A stretch of 64,000 nucleotides of DNA from Bryopsis sp. KO-2023. Taxonomy: Eukaryota > Chlorophyta > Ulvophyceae > Bryopsidales > Bryopsidaceae. The notes under the pieces are model-generated. The model was not told the origin of the DNA, did no database searches, and saw only the letters and a program-made list of their open reading frames with translations. The position numbers and the translations under genes are program-made. The stretch lies in NCBI GenBank assembly GCA_030272585.1, contig BSYQ01000008.1:186001-250000 (forward strand), written 5' to 3'. This document shows positions 25,052-38,724 of the stretch, one piece after another; position 1 is the first letter of the stretch, and each line of letters starts with the position of its first letter.

Positions 25052-28000
25052 ATGAATGTGGCGAGTCTGCAGGGCAAGCATTCGATTCAATGCAGCCTGC
25101 GGTCGAATTTTAGCGTAAATCGGCGCTATCTGGTTTCCCGCCCGTTTAATCGAAGCCGACCGAGCACGGGTATTTTTCGGTGCAAACCGGCAACCACAAA
25201 CGAGGGTGACGTCTCTGGAGACGACCCTGCTGTTATCCAGGTACAGTTCAATTTTTTCATATTTTTTGTGGGAGTGTACTTGAACCAGTTCTAGATCCCA
25301 TCCAAAGCTTGTGTTTCATGCTTCCCACAGAGTCAAAAGGAGGTGCAAATAACCTATATTCATTGATCGCCCCATCACTCAATTTCACCTTTTTTAACCA
25401 TTCGAGTAATTGCCCGGGAATAATGGATCGATTCTGAACTCTAGAAGGTGGGGTGGGAAGTATCAGAGAATCAGTCTTTAGTTTTCTGCGAATCTCCATG
25501 TGGGTGGGATTCACTTGGGGCAAGATTTTGAATCCTTGAATTGGAATCAGCGTTTGACATACGAATTCCCGGAAGTGATTGGAGTGATGATTCGTTTTGC
25601 AGGGTTTGGAGAGTAAAACTGAAGAAGAGGTGAAAATTGCCCCAGAGGAGACCAAATCATTCCTCCCCTTCTGGACTATGTTTGGCTTATCCTCGGCAGG
25701 CTTCCTTGAAACTGCATATTTAACCGCCGTGAGTGGGAAAACTCATGCACTGCTGGACATCGTTGCGAACTGCATGTGCTATGCCAAATCCCGTGCAAAG
25801 CTGGCAGTTGGTACATCTACAAAGACCTGTTGTTATTTCAATTGAGTAATTAAGTATTTCAGAATCCTAGGGTTGGGTTGCCGTGAGATTAGTAATGCTG
25901 GCCAGGTCAGGTTCTCAGATGCTCCTTTGGCATGTCCGACATCGGGATGTGCCCCAGTGTTGCAAAGCGGCTATTCCTCGTTGTTCGGAATTCCGCTGAC
26001 TGTACTTGGTGAGTTGAGTAAATGAAAAAGAGAAGAGCTCCTGCACTAAATACAAATAGATAGATTCTTCCACATGATTGCAACCATTAGTTGCCACTCC
26101 TCGAATTTGATGGATGAAAATGACCAGATTCAGTATGTACGCATTGGACACACAACAGAATTTATGCTCAGGGCAGTAGACTAAAGCTAATCAATGAGAA
26201 CCAGTTGCAGAAAGGAAAATGGTGTGTTTTCGCTTGTAGGGATGCTGGGGTATGGAGCGGTGGCTTTGCTGAGTTTGAAGGGTGCAACAGGGAGCGACTA
26301 TGAGAAGGATGGATCCACAAAAGACATTGTATTTTTCAGCACTATCGCTCTCGCATCGTGCAGTTCCGTGCTTATGTAGGCAATAAGAATCTGGCATATC
26401 CTCATATGGAAAAATCAAAACTTTTTCAAGCTGCTGGACACATTGACGTGTTTGTTTGCATGCATTCGAAAAATTATTTGGAGTGCTGGAACTGTTGTGT
26501 GGGGAAATAAAAGCCTGTAGGCCATTGACATTTTTGCTGTCCTGGATCTCTTGGCTGGTACAGGATAAAGCAAGGGGCTGTGGCAGCACTTCACCATTTT
26601 ATTGCCTTAGTTTTTTTTTACCAGTGTTTTCTCTCTTCTTTTTGCCTGAAAAAAGTCGAAGACCGTCTCAGAATATGTATATTCCCCCTAGCATGTTATC
26701 TTGAACATTGTTCTCATCGACTTGTTGCCTAACTGAATGGTTTCTGTTTACAGGTATATTCTGTTCACGAAACTGGGAGGAGAGTCATGCTTGTGGTGTT
26801 ACTCCTCTGCAGCGTTGTCTTTCACTCTGCTTATATTGTGCTTGCGATCTTATCGGTGGGGAACAAAATGGAATGAATTTCCAATGGCCTTCATGCCAGG
26901 CGGCACTGTGGCAGCCACCACTGTAGCCGCCCTATTAATCGGATTTCAAAATGTCGAGGTTTCCATCGCTCAAGACATTGATCTCCCCTATCAGGTTTTG
27001 GACCGATCTTTTTTTTCTTGCTCCCAACTGAATCAATGTCTGAGATGCCATTGTTAGTCTGTGAGTTGCAAACTCCTTCACGCCCCGAAAACCCCAGGGC
27101 CCTCAAAACGTTTTCTCTCTCTGACTCCACTCTGTTCTGCATTTTTGTTTTTCCATCTTTGTCTGGAGCACAGCTTCTCGAAAATGAACGATTGGTACAA
27201 ATTCCTAAAACAGACAAGTCTTTATTTATTTTTTCTTTCAAACATCGGTTCAGGAAGAAAGATTCGTGCAACTTGGCCACAGAGCATGTCGGAAAATATT
27301 ATTGGGCCCTTTGGTTGCTGCTGTCAAAGCTGCTGACAAAGCAGACTCATTTCCTTTTCTTTTTTCTCTGGGATGATGGCGAGAAATTATTTTTGATTTC
27401 GCATGAGTGGTTTATAAGTGTTTTTGTTTATTTGATCCAGCTACCCACAGTAACAGAGTCCTCAGAAAGAAAGGCCGTGCAGCTGGCAAAAAGACTGTCC
27501 GATTCAGGGGTCAAAATGTTTGGAGCATTTTGGTGCAATCATTGTTATGATCAGAAACAGCTCTTTGGGAAAGAGGCCATGGAATACTTCCCCTATGTGG
27601 AATGCTATCCGGAGGGCTACAGAAAGGTAAATTTCCTATTTAGATGTCAGATCAAATACATAATACACTACTGTTGAATTTCTTTTTCAGATTCTCCCCC
27701 AAAAATGGTCATCAAATTCTTCGGAGTGGAATTGCTGTCCAGGAGGGGAGGGGGGGCTGAAGTGGCTGATAAACCCACTGAACCAATCTCTGATAGTCGA
27801 ATCTACTGCTGTGAAAAGCCTCACCTTGCTATGCTAGTGGGAATATGTGCTGGGCCTTCTAAAAAATATATATACAGTTGCTGTGACCACAATCCCATCC
27901 TGCTTTCAGTATGGCTTGATTTTCTTTTTTTTTACTTTGGCAGGGTGTGACCATTGCTGATGTCTGTGAGAAGGCTGACATTCATGCTTTCCCGACATGG

Positions 28001-28090
28001 GTGTTTGGTAATGATCGAATCGAGGGTGATCAGGAACTCGACGATTTGGATGCAGCCTTGAAAGAATACACAGATTTCGGCAAAAAGTAG
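25052..28090 (+). CDS. Vitamin K epoxide reductase-thioredoxin fusion (LTO1-like)
   Basis: In cyanobacteria and plant plastids this fusion forms disulfide bonds in lumenal proteins, passing electrons from the thioredoxin-like domain through the membrane VKOR domain to a quinone. Seven exons join in frame: 25052-25240, 25603-25728, 25906-26008, 26240-26375, 26754-26994, 27441-27626 and 27944-28090, for 375 residues. The first ~60 residues are Ser/Arg-rich and transit-like (MNVASLQGKHSIQCSLRSNF). The VKOR part has the loop cysteines C115 and C120 (ACPTSGCAP), the active-site CLWC at 197-200 and several hydrophobic helices. The thioredoxin part has FWCNHC at 297-300 and the cis-Pro motif HAFPTWVFG. 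All expected catalytic cysteines are present. Plastid targeting is inferred; a bipartite leader cannot be judged by eye. Confidence 0.95.
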
Positions 28091-29280
28091 ATAGAGTCTG
28101 GAGACCAGTGACCCTACCTTAAGTTTTGGCGGTTGGAACTTGTTGAAGAATATGGACTGGCCAATTTTTGATTTATTATGAGGTGCTATTTTTACCACTC
28201 CCTGAGAAATCTCGTCTCTCATGCGACCACGTTTAATATTCACTATAATTAATTGGGACTGTGCGACCTTTCTTCCAGCCTGCGGTATATAAAGCCCCCA
28301 CACAATCCAAGCGCAAGAAAACACAAACTTGACACAAGAAAAACACAAGCACGAAACAAAAAGACTTCCAAGTTATCAGTCACTCGCTGGTGGGGCCGTT
28401 ATTATCTTGTTCAGCGGGAGCTTCACTGCTAGTCTCACTTCAACTCACTGCGGCTGCAGCTCCAAGCTTTGGCAAGCTCCAAAACGTATCGTGGTAAATT
28501 GACCACCAAGGAAACACCTCCTTGCTCGGACCCTTGCCTTCCATCGAAGCTGCTACATTTCTCATCCACTCGCTTTCGACGACGGTTGCTCCGTTTTTGG
28601 TGTTCTTGTCCCTTTCCTGGTCGGCTTCCTTGGTCGACGCTGGATGTCTGGCACTGTCAACTCCTCAACTCTCCTGTGCTTGAGTGGCACCCTCGTTTCC
28701 TTTTCTAATAAAACGAAACATCTGCCAAGCACGCCCAAAACGAACTTCTGTTGTTCCTAGCAACTTTCAATGAGTTCAACGTTATTCAAGTCGTTCGATG
28801 CTCCCGATTTGGGACATTATTTGCCGAAAGCTATGAAGCTGGTCGACGAAGGTCCTGATATCGGAAAACTTGAGCTCGCGACGTGCCCTACGTGCACTCA
28901 GGCGTCTACATATCAACGTTTCGAGTTTTTTTTGGGGGAAAGCCGATTGTCAGGCGTCGGCGTCCCACGTCTGGCCCTCCAAACGTGGGACGAAATCTCG
29001 TTCAAGTTCATCATTCGTTTGTGCCTCGCTTTAGGAACCATTCAAAGAAAGCTGTTTTGTTTCCACGTATATGGGGCAGTAGCTCTTGTGTTTGTGAGTT
29101 TTACGGTTGCGGTTCTCACCCTTTGCAAGAAAGGGTCGTCCCACGTTTCTGGCGGGAAGACATAGCGAAACCTAGAACACGTCATCTTGTCGCATTCTTT
29201 GTCCGTCGAGGCTCCCTCCAGCATTCTTCCCTGGATCCGTTCTCCTGTTCGCTCGGAGGCTGTACGAATTTATAGAAATC
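28091..29280. other. Spacer with unassigned overlapping frames
   Basis: Two plus-strand frames overlap here (28,770-29,165 and 28,883-29,275); neither has clear family features. The first begins with an ATG and a hydrophilic segment (MSSTLFKSFDAPDLGHYLPK) and could be a short gene or a missed first exon, but I found no in-phase junction to the gene downstream. Confidence 0.35.
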
Positions 29281-32200
29281 ATGGCGAAAGGGAAATCTAC
29301 AGATTCGAGTGTGCAGAGGTTTTTAAAGAAACAAGTTCGGAAAGCCAAAGTGGCTCTGGGAGAATTGGCGGCGCGAAGTTGGGAGGCAAGCGAATAGAAA
29401 TAAAGGAACACTTCGAACTCGTGAATCTCGTCCTGAACCCTTCTGCTGATTGGAAAATGGTTTAAACTTTATTTCCCATAGCACAAGGTCTCTACATAGG
29501 CAAATAAGGGCCCCTTGAAAGTTTTTACCTTGATCATGAGATGACTAATTATTGATGGATAGGATCACACTGCATGGTTATTTTTTGCCTCAGATTAGAG
29601 GTTGCTGCTCACAACTAGATATTGAATTTGGGGCTCACATTGGTGCATTAATGAAGCCCATTCCCAACTCATGATTTAGGCTTGGCTCTGCGTAGTCAAT
29701 TCACCGATTGATCAAATAAAATAATAAATCAGTTTGATGTTGCTTGTCCTAAGGTTTCGGAATGTGCAACGGTTCTTGAGGATCTTGTTGCAAATGTTAA
29801 CAATGAAGAATTGGAAAAGAAAATCAAGGTACTGAATTGAATTGAGAAATCGGAATGACTGGTGGTTTGGTTTTCTGTGGCTGCTTTGAATTCTCCTCTT
29901 TCTTCGAGAATTCTCCTCCATTTTTTTCCCTGTTTTTCTTCTTTTTTCTTGTGGTTTAAGATTGGAAAATATACTGATGAATCCCCATCTTCTTCTTCTT
30001 CTTAATACAGAAATAGTGATGCAAGCAAAAATATTTGAATTCATCCAGCCTCATCGTTCACCTTCTCCGAAAAATCTAAGGACCATCCACAGTTTGTGAC
30101 TAAACCTATTTATGGCGTATCCTTGACCTTTTGTTTTTGTTCTTTATTTTTGTGGAATGAATTTTGAATTGCTCCCTCACCTCAGATGGACTTCGATCGC
30201 TGGGTAAATGTGTTGCACAAACTCTTGAATGGTAGTAATCCATCACAGCCTGAGATAAGCAGCGCAGAGCCCCCTGCTAAGAAGCTGAAGACAGGTAGGG
30301 GGCTATTGTACAAGATCAGTTTCACAGAATAGTACATCATGAAAAGACATCTTGTTCCCCAAAGTTTGGAAAGGTTTAAATGCCCCTTCAAGTGATAAAA
30401 TTTATTAGGCATAAATGGATATATATAAAAAGATAATACACTTAAATATTTCATTTGGCAAGATTTTTAACCCAAGATCCATATTTTCATTTCTTTTCAT
30501 TCTGTTTTTTCTTACTGAAATCTAAAAACAAACCACTTGTAAGTTGCATGACATGGTTTAAGAAAAGGAAAAAATAATTGGACCCGGAGAACAGATCATC
30601 AACTTGGGTGATTATTTTTAAGAAGGATTTTTTGCTCCTCGATACAATACAGTTGATAATAATAACGGTTGGAGAAATATATGTCGAAATCTGGAGAGTT
30701 TTTATTCCAATACTCAGGTATTGCAACGAAGACAAGTGAAGGGCAGGTCAATATTTTGTCCAGTACATCTTTGGATGATTTCTGCCAAGGCCTGTTTGGA
30801 GTTGATATGGATGGCCTGGATTCAAGGTGGAGATCATTTTTTTTTCTTTCTTTTCCCGAGAAATTTCAAAATCCCATCGTTTCAGTTCTCAAAATTCCAC
30901 TACTCTCAATGACAAGATGCGAGAGAATTTGGAACATGCAGTGCGCTCCACACATTATTTGTGTCTGTGGGTTTCATGTATTTTTGCTTTGGATGCCCTC
31001 TAAGACTTCTGATTTTCAAGAATTGACTGTTACCTTTCCTGAATTTTGAATATATTTTCCCTTTTCTGTGGATTCTTTGGAAAGTTTGTTTCAGAGCACC
31101 TGTGCAGTTTTTGTGAAAGTCATGCGATTTCTGCAGTGATTTCGATTGAATTGCATCGCTTTTTGCGTTCAGGATTTGCGGAATGCCATTGAAGGATTGT
31201 GTGGAATTGGCAAAGAAAGGAGTACAGCTGACAGCTGGTGCTTCCATGATTTTATCATGCCCCTCATCTCTCCAGTTCTTTTCTCCGGTGCTGCGATGTT
31301 TGCAATCGGTGGCAAAACGCATTAGTAAAGATGATAAGACTGGTAATTTGGAAATTCTCTTAGTGAGGTTAGGTTGATCTTTCATTTTCCTGAAAGGAAT
31401 AGGGTTGGGTTATGACTTGTACAGTTCATGGCTGCAATAGTGATCTTGCTTGGACGCTCATTTCTTCTTTAAAAAAGGGAAAGTCCATATTTTTTCGAAA
31501 AGTATCAGTGACTTTATTTTGAGCCTGAAGAAATTGGGTGGGCGTCTTGTTGGTCCTGAAAAACTTGAATGGATTTTTTGCATAGGGAAGAACTTGACAG
31601 CAGTGCACTGTATGTCTGTATATCAAAGGTCCATCCACTTTCCATTGATTTGTCCTTTCAGGGATGTTGGCAGCCTTTTGCTCCATTTTCAATCGATTGA
31701 AAGCCACCATCGCCACTCGAGCCCACATGTCAGTGGAAAGCCTATCAACACAAGGAAAGCTTTCCTCGGATCCTGGTGGCCCCAGTGATGGCCAGATAAT
31801 TTGCGAAGTCCTATTACTAGATTTGGAACTTTCCTGGGCAAACCTGGTTTCTCGATCGGTGGGTTGCATAATTGCACTTAGAGGAACAGAGAGAGAGAGA
31901 GATATAGTGCTTGTGTTAGTTTCTTGGGGGTGTATTTCAGTGCTGCTTTCTAGGGGTTTGTCATTAATATTTATCCTGTCCATTATTGCAGGGTGCTGCG
32001 TCGAAGTTGACCTCGATCAAATTCATGACAAAGGGCAAGGATCAATGCACGCACAACATTCGAGTTTTTGGCGGTAAGTTTCTCAATTTTTGGAGGTCAA
32101 TTTTTTTGTTTGAACCAATTTATGGATGGTGGACTGGCTCCATCAGTCAGGGTCAGACTACCATCCACACACACACACACACACACGCGAAAACAAAAGT

Positions 32201-33636
32201 AATAATTGATTAATAAAAAAATAAATTAAAGTGGTCTGAAGGATGTAGCCTGAAGCAAATCATGTTTCTGGGAATATCTCCACGCATACATTGAAAAGGA
32301 TTTCAATGATTTACGTTCTGTGCAGGGAGGTACCTTTTGCAAATATTGGAGTTTCTGTTGAAGGATGGCTTGGCCTTCAGTTTTGACCAATGGAGATTCA
32401 AAGAGGGGGAGGCTTGGTTTGCGATTTTCTCCGGAGTTTGGGATTTCTCCAGGGGGCTGGACGAAAGGGACCTTCTGTATGTTCACAGGATAGCTGTTGC
32501 CAGAAAAGCAGAAGTCACATATCCGGACATGTATTCTGAATTCTACTCTGGCTCACAGATAGGGTTTCGAGGTGAGTGGGGAATCGAACTTTTTCTTTTC
32601 AGGGAATGTGGAGAGGAGTAGCCATTATCCCCCTCCTTGTGTTGTAGTTTTTTTTGGGGGGGAGCAGGGGTTCTTGATCGAGAAATTATTTAAAAAAAAA
32701 ATGTTGGCCCCTTGAAAGATGTTCATCATTTGGGGGGAATTTTTATCTGTGCACTACGATTTCGTTTTTTAACATCCTACTGCCTCTTGTTGGCCATCCA
32801 CTGCAAAAAAAAATTGAGAAAAAAATACCTGGTGTTTGTTCATCAACTCTTGCATTGGCTGTGTTGTTAGAGACTCCCTTGGCAGAGATTGGCCAAATAG
32901 GGGCACCCCCCGAGTTTGGGGCCTGGATTAATTCTATTTCTGGGCGGATGGATTTGATGGCTGCCTGGAGCAAAGGCCCTCAGTCAGTCACCAAAACATT
33001 GATGAGAAAATATCCCCTTGCTTTGGTGGTTTCCATTTCCAATGCTTGGACAGAAAAAGAGGGTGTTCCAGACAACCCTGTGGAAATGGGTAAGTGACTC
33101 AAATACGCAGCAACTCATCCTAAAGAGGGGTCACCAAAAATAACGTCCATCGTTCATATCTTTGTACAAAAAAAAAGAAATTTAATTCGCACGTTTTGTG
33201 GAGAGTGGGTTGCAATTATCTCAAGCATCCAAACCTATTCTGTGGAAATTTTTAGCAGAAGCCTCTATAACAGGCTGTTAACCCTAAACCTCTCTGTCCT
33301 ACCGCTGATATATCGAGTGGCTGTTGATCTGCATTTGTGTATGTAATATAGTTGACCCCCAATTCTATTCTGAAAAACTGGCCTGTTTCGTGTATTCGGA
33401 TTGCAGCGTCCGAGGGGCAACAGCTTTTCTTCATGGATACAGAAGGTTCCAAAGCCGTTTGGGAATCCACAGAAAGACGCCCTGAATCTGTTCAAACGGA
33501 CAGTGACGTTGAATCTCTGGATTTGGATGAATTGCCTGGTGGGGGCGAGAGTGTGGAAAATGAGGCTTCAAAAAGCAAAATTGGCAGCGATTCTGAGTTG
33601 TCGGAAATTCTCTCTTCCGATGAACAAGAGAAATGA
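29281..33636 (+). CDS. Eleven-exon gene of unknown function, helical with acidic C-terminus
   Basis: Exons 29281-29308, 29386-29459, 29754-29828, 30186-30294, 30718-30826, 31173-31342, 31662-31858, 31992-32073, 32326-32571, 32871-33089 and 33407-33636 keep one frame through to TGA, giving 512 residues. The protein is largely helical and hydrophobic in a globular way (VLEDLVANVNNEELEKKIK, FDRWVNVLHKLLNG, GRYLLQILEFLLKDGL). It has a basic patch (PPAKKLKTG) that may be a nuclear signal and a Ser/Glu-rich tail (SDSELSEILSSDEQEK). I recognise no domain. The first junction (29308 to 29386) is the weakest: an alternative acceptor at 29398 also fits, and the overlapping frame in that region is open too. 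Confidence 0.72.
32164..32186. repeat. CA dinucleotide microsatellite
   Basis: A run of about eleven CA units inside an intron of the preceding gene. Confidence 0.85.
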
Positions 33637-34399
33637 ACTTGGGGCAAGGCAGGGCAGGGCAACTTGAAAGGGCGGGCTGTTTTACCATTGCTGGATCATC
33701 AAAGAGATTGCTTTATTGATAAGGATAGGGATTCTTTTTGCTGTCAATCAGGCGTAGACATTGATAGAAACACAAGCAACCAGATTCACTGCCATTTCTG
33801 ATTATGAAAAAAAAATGCAATTGTGGAGAGGATCTCTCGTAACCAAGATTTGTTGAGTCAATTTGGTGGAGTGTTGTGACCTCTTCTACTGAAAATACAA
33901 CACCTCCCTATCATGTAACCATCTGTCAAACCGCGATAATTGTGGAAAGGATGGTTAAGTGGATGGGCATAGAGGAGGGTGGAGCCATCGTGTTCGATGA
34001 ACTTTTGACATGGCTTTTTGACAATTTCACGATTTCAAGAATTATTAATAATAATTCTTGGACATTATCCATTGGGATTGTATTGACAACAGTTACATGC
34101 AACGTCATGCCTAGCTTTCCTCTTCATGTGTTGGATTTTTGCATGTGATCTAGAGGGCAACTCCTCCCAACAGCACCTGTTTCTACTCCATTTTTGATTT
34201 CGGACCACACTTTGCTCTTAAAAACTTTTGATGTGATGATCCTATTGGCACCAAAGCCAGGAGATGTATGACCTCTCAGGCACACTGCCCCATCAGCAAC
34301 AATGGCAGATTGGACATTTTCTCTTTTGAACGAGCGAAGCTGTTCGAAAAAACACAGAACCAAAACCAAGACATCCCTCCACAAAATGAAACGAACCAG
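33637..34399. other. Intergenic between convergent genes
   Basis: Nothing convincing is seen. This stretch holds the 3' flanks of two convergent genes; short frames on both strands lack splice signals. Confidence 0.4.
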
Positions 34400-37300
34400 T
34401 CAATCAATCGTCTCTTTTTCTTTTTCCAAAGCCTCTTTCAACAAACCACAACGTCGCGTTCTATCCACGAGGCCATGAATGGAAGCGAACCCCTCACTAA
34501 TAATCGAACCCTGAATGCCACTGGCAAGAATCAACGTGGCTTTGGCTCTAGGGACCCCCTGTTCCACTTCAATGCTTCGAACAGCACCATCGACGTTGAA
34601 TCCCAGGGCCGAAAGATGTTTTGTGGAAGCGAGGGGTAGAGGCTCGTCATTGACCCGCGTTTTGCAAACATGCAACAAAGCCCGCTCGGCCTTGGGTCCA
34701 GGGAGGTACCCCAATCGAATACACTTTCCCAGCGAATCTCTCAGAGCGCCTGACCAAGACAATCCACACATCAGGAAATTGCAAGACATCGGATTGCCGC
34801 TTCCTGGGGACAGTTGCAGAGCACCAGCAAAAATGGAAGGAAAAAAATGGGCAAGAAATTCCCAGTCCTCACCCTTCTTGATTGCCTGAAGGGGTTTCCT
34901 ATGCTCCTTCAGAGAAGAAATTACCACAGCCACGAGCGAGTCCCTGGTGGCCTCGGTCAACACCTCCCCACAATACCGATCGACCAATCCAAGCACTCTT
35001 TCGATGCTGTCCAACGTTTCGGCCCCCTTTGAATTCTCGCACAGCAGTCTCAAGGCTCTTTTCAAAACCTTGTATCGAGCTTTACCCAACACATCGGATT
35101 TCCCAGAAACTGGACCGAACCCAGCTGGCTCCATGCCAGCTTCGACTTTCTGGAGGATGTCTTCCTTGGTGGCGCCACACAATAACATGCACTTGACTAT
35201 ACAAGTCCATTTTGGGATGGAGGGTGTCAGCAGCGAATGTGCTTTTTCCAGAAACAAGTCCGGTTTGCCTGCCGTTCCCCATGGCGGAGGGGTGATCGCT
35301 AGTAGATTGAGAAAAGCCTGTGAAGGGCTCAATTTGGGGCTGGAGTAGCCTGCCCGGAGCAGTTGAATAGCCGAAACAGCCATTTGTATGTTCCCATTCT
35401 GTGACGACGCCTCCAACAGCGCATTGACAGGCTGCACATAGAACAGTGAATCGTGAATAGACAGGAAAAGGATATGAAGCTATGAGAACAAGAATATAAT
35501 CCCTAGCCTCCACATGACCACCCAACAAAAAACGCCCCTCCCCTTCTTGCAGTCCAGAAAAAGGAGCTGACCAGTGAAAGACCCAGTGCGAGCTGGCCTC
35601 ACATACCATGCTGACTCGATTGCATCGTAGAGAGCCTCCGACTATCCCGATTGCTTTTTGGTAAGCATCCATGGCGATGTACTTTCGGATCGCTCTGGCT
35701 GCCAAGGGGGCCCCCCAGAACCTCCTGGCTTGCGAATCATGACCTGAACCGACCGAAGTTTTCCGACGTCATGGAGCTACACCATTGCGACTGGACTGTC
35801 CCACCTATGCATGTCACAGCCACGAAAAAAACCCCAAAGCTGTCCCTCTCAGCTGGTCTCTGTTTAGCAGGGGAGTGACCAGGTGGTTCATTTTTCAAAT
35901 TTATTTTTCATTTTGAAAAGGAGGGGGGGGGGGGGGGGTTGTCTATAGGAAGCTATCCTTGTGAATATATGATGCTGAAAGTGGGGGCTGCTAGATCGGC
36001 ACCAACCCCACCTCACATCACTTAGTATAATACAAACCATGAATTACAAAAGGACCAAGGAAAAAAGGTCGCACAGTCAAAAAAATTTTCAAGAATAGAT
36101 ATACTTTACTCTTGAAGGTAGCAAAAGTAAAATAATTACACCTACCACAAAAAGAAAGGCGTTCAAACAGTTCAAGTACAATGGACATTTTGTGTGGTAT
36201 TCTTGGAGGGAGGAACTGTACCTTCCCACAGCATATCCATTGGCGAAACACTGGGTGTGTAACCCACAACAGCTGGCTTTGCTCCCCCTCGGCGGCTACC
36301 GAGCGAGCTGTTAAGGAGCATCCAAATGTCCTCCAGACTAGAGGCTTTCGGAATCAGAGCTAGGAGGTGACGAGTCATCAGAAGGGGTCCATCTGCAGAC
36401 AAAAACCCATCCGAAAAAAAACAACCATGAGAGAATAAAATGACCTCACTGATGAATCACGGAACGGCTTGATCAAGGGAATATGCGATATGCTATGACA
36501 ATATTCAAGCCTGGACATTGACCTCAAAGCCAGGAATCGACCTTTGGGCTGTTTCACACCCACCCAAATGCTCGTTCTCAAAGTTCCAAATCGCAGCAAT
36601 GGCCGTTGGGACGTTTCCTTCGCCTTCCACGCACTCCACCAGCCCCTTGTTTCGGCCAGTGCTGAGATCAAATTTGAAGGATGCATTCAAGTAGGTCGAT
36701 GAAACGACCCTGGGAATCAGGGCGAGCCGCCTCCGTTTCAAGGTGGGCGTCACCAACTCACCCCACAAATGATTGAGAACAGTGGGACTCTGACATGCAT
36801 CCAGAACAACTGCCAGAGTTCGTGGATTCAGCAATGGAGAGCCAGGCGAGGTCGGTGGTATGAGTTTAGATGCACTCTCGACGACCTTGGTTTCGGACAC
36901 AAACCTGATTCACTAGGGCTCACAATGACGAAAACTTACGTGTACCGCTGAGGATGCCAATTCCTTACTTAAAAAGGGGGAAAAAGGGAAAAGGGAAAAG
37001 GGAAAGCCCTAGGTATGCAAGAGTGGTGTAGGAGTTCCTAGTATCTTAGGATTAGTAACATGGTGCTTTTGGACCAATATCAAAATGGGCGCAGGTATTT
37101 AGGGTTGCGTTTTAAAAAAACACTTAAAATTAAGAAAATTCCCGAACCTCACCTTGTCCAGGTTTTTCTTCCGACTGAATCCGTGGAGTACTGCCCCAAT
37201 CACAGGGCCGCTAGCAGTAGGTGGCAAGATATCGTTGTCCAAAATTGTTTTCAAAAATGTTTCTGCAGATTCTGGGCCCCCTTTGGATCGACTCAGTCGA

Positions 37301-38724
37301 GCAGCAGCGGCGGTTGCACCAGCCCTTATCAATCCAGACCACTTGTCTTCCCCTGAGTCGTCAAGTCAACCACACTTAGCTCAAAGTAAGGCCTGGGATT
37401 GATTCTACACCACCACTGGAAAGGAAAAAGCGAGATTCGATCAAATCCACAGCAGAAAGAAGTAAATTGAATCATCAAATCTAACCATACTGCACTTGTG
37501 GTTCTGCTTCCCTTTGTAAAAAGAGCAGTTCCAAGAAATTTTTAAGAATGAACAGCCACTGGAAAAAAAATCGAAGGACACTGCAACCCCCCCCGATTTC
37601 TCAGCCCTCTCAAAGAGGCCCCCGATTTTTTGCTTCAACACACTCGAATCGAGCAGAAATTCTTTCAAGGACTATATCAATGCATTTCCCAAAACTGTAA
37701 TTTCACTTAATATCACCATGGCCCCAAAGGCAGTGTACACACCCCAATTTGCAAATTCTTCTCGACTTTTCAACTCCTTTTGATCTTGCAGCACACCGAT
37801 GGCCTGGCTCACAGAACTGCACTCGTCCCCAGCCACTCTTTGGATCCTGTTCAAGTAATCCTGAACTAGCTGCCTGCAAGGCGATGGAGCCTGAAGCCCA
37901 ACAGTCACATCATAAAAAGTATCACACATCAAATTCCTGTTTCAGTTTTTTTGAATATTTCCCTAGATTACAATACAACATTCAGGATTGCCAACTGGTG
38001 TCTATTGACACATTTTAAGTTTGTCATTCCAACAAACTGTGCATATCAATCTGGAGAATAAGGTGGAAGCGATTCAATACATAATTTTGATCAAATGGTG
38101 TTATGAATGGCTCTAGCATGCATTAGTTCACTGCACCTGAAACAAAGTTGTGGAGGTGGAAGTCTCATGCCATATACAGGCCTATCTCTCAAGTTTTATA
38201 GAAAAAAAGGGGAAATAAACTTTATTAGGGATGTTCAGCAATTCAACGATAGCACTATTTCGACGTTATTACTAATCGAAATAGCGTCGTTGGGGCGAGT
38301 CGTGGGCGAAAACGATAGCAAAACACGCTATTTCGCTTAGTAATAACGTCGAAATAGTGCTATCGTCGAATTGCTGAACATCCCTATTGGTTCAAAGAGG
38401 CACGCGTTTGTCTTTGTCGTTCGCGTTTTCAGCTCCCCTCAAGCGTCGACGTGCGACACTACATCGGAATTGTTTTCTCTCAATACTAGAGCACGAATTC
38501 TGCACAACAGAACCATTTTCCTGTTTCGTCGAAGGGGGGAGGGTGCAAAGAGAGAAGCACGCTCGGCTCCAGTATCACCGCACCTTGTTTCCTAAGGGAA
38601 GGAGTTCACTGCCGGTTTCGTCCAGTTTTTTCAGAGCTTCCAGTTTCGCAACCAAGTTTTGACGGCGTGGTATGTATACAGGTACGATCGTCGCCGAAGT
38701 TTGAGCCCTCCGAAAAAACTGCAT
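34400..38724 (-). CDS. Helical-repeat protein, PPR-like, probably organellar
   Basis: Eight exons can be chained in frame from ATG 38724 to the stop at 34400: 38584-38724, 37717-37890, 37560-37671, 37153-37352, 36564-36885, 36222-36392, 35607-35743 and 34400-35431, for about 762 residues. The leader MQFFRRAQTSATIVPVY is a good mitochondrial presequence, so this ATG is preferred to one 42 bases upstream. The body is a series of paired helices with PPR-like spacing (SAETFLKTILDNDILPP, PVNALLEASSQNGN, KARYKVLKRALRLLCEN). The PPR call is a pattern judgement. One intron is only about 45 bases (37672-37716), the third exon could extend to 37491, and the start of the fifth (acceptor AAG at 36886) is weak. 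A MITE lies in the first intron. Confidence 0.68.
35921..35938. repeat. Poly-G run
   Basis: About 18 G residues in a row within an intron of the helical-repeat gene; a likely slippage and sequencing trouble spot. Confidence 0.8.
38228..38384. mobile_element. Small palindromic MITE in intron 1 of the helical-repeat gene
   Basis: Two nearly perfect inverted arms of about 58 bases, starting GGGATGTTCAGCAATTC, surround a short centre. TA dinucleotides border both ends (38226-38227 and 38385-38386), as expected for a Tc1/mariner-type target duplication. The high identity of the arms suggests a fairly young copy. It has no coding capacity and lies in the intron after the presequence exon. Confidence 0.85.
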
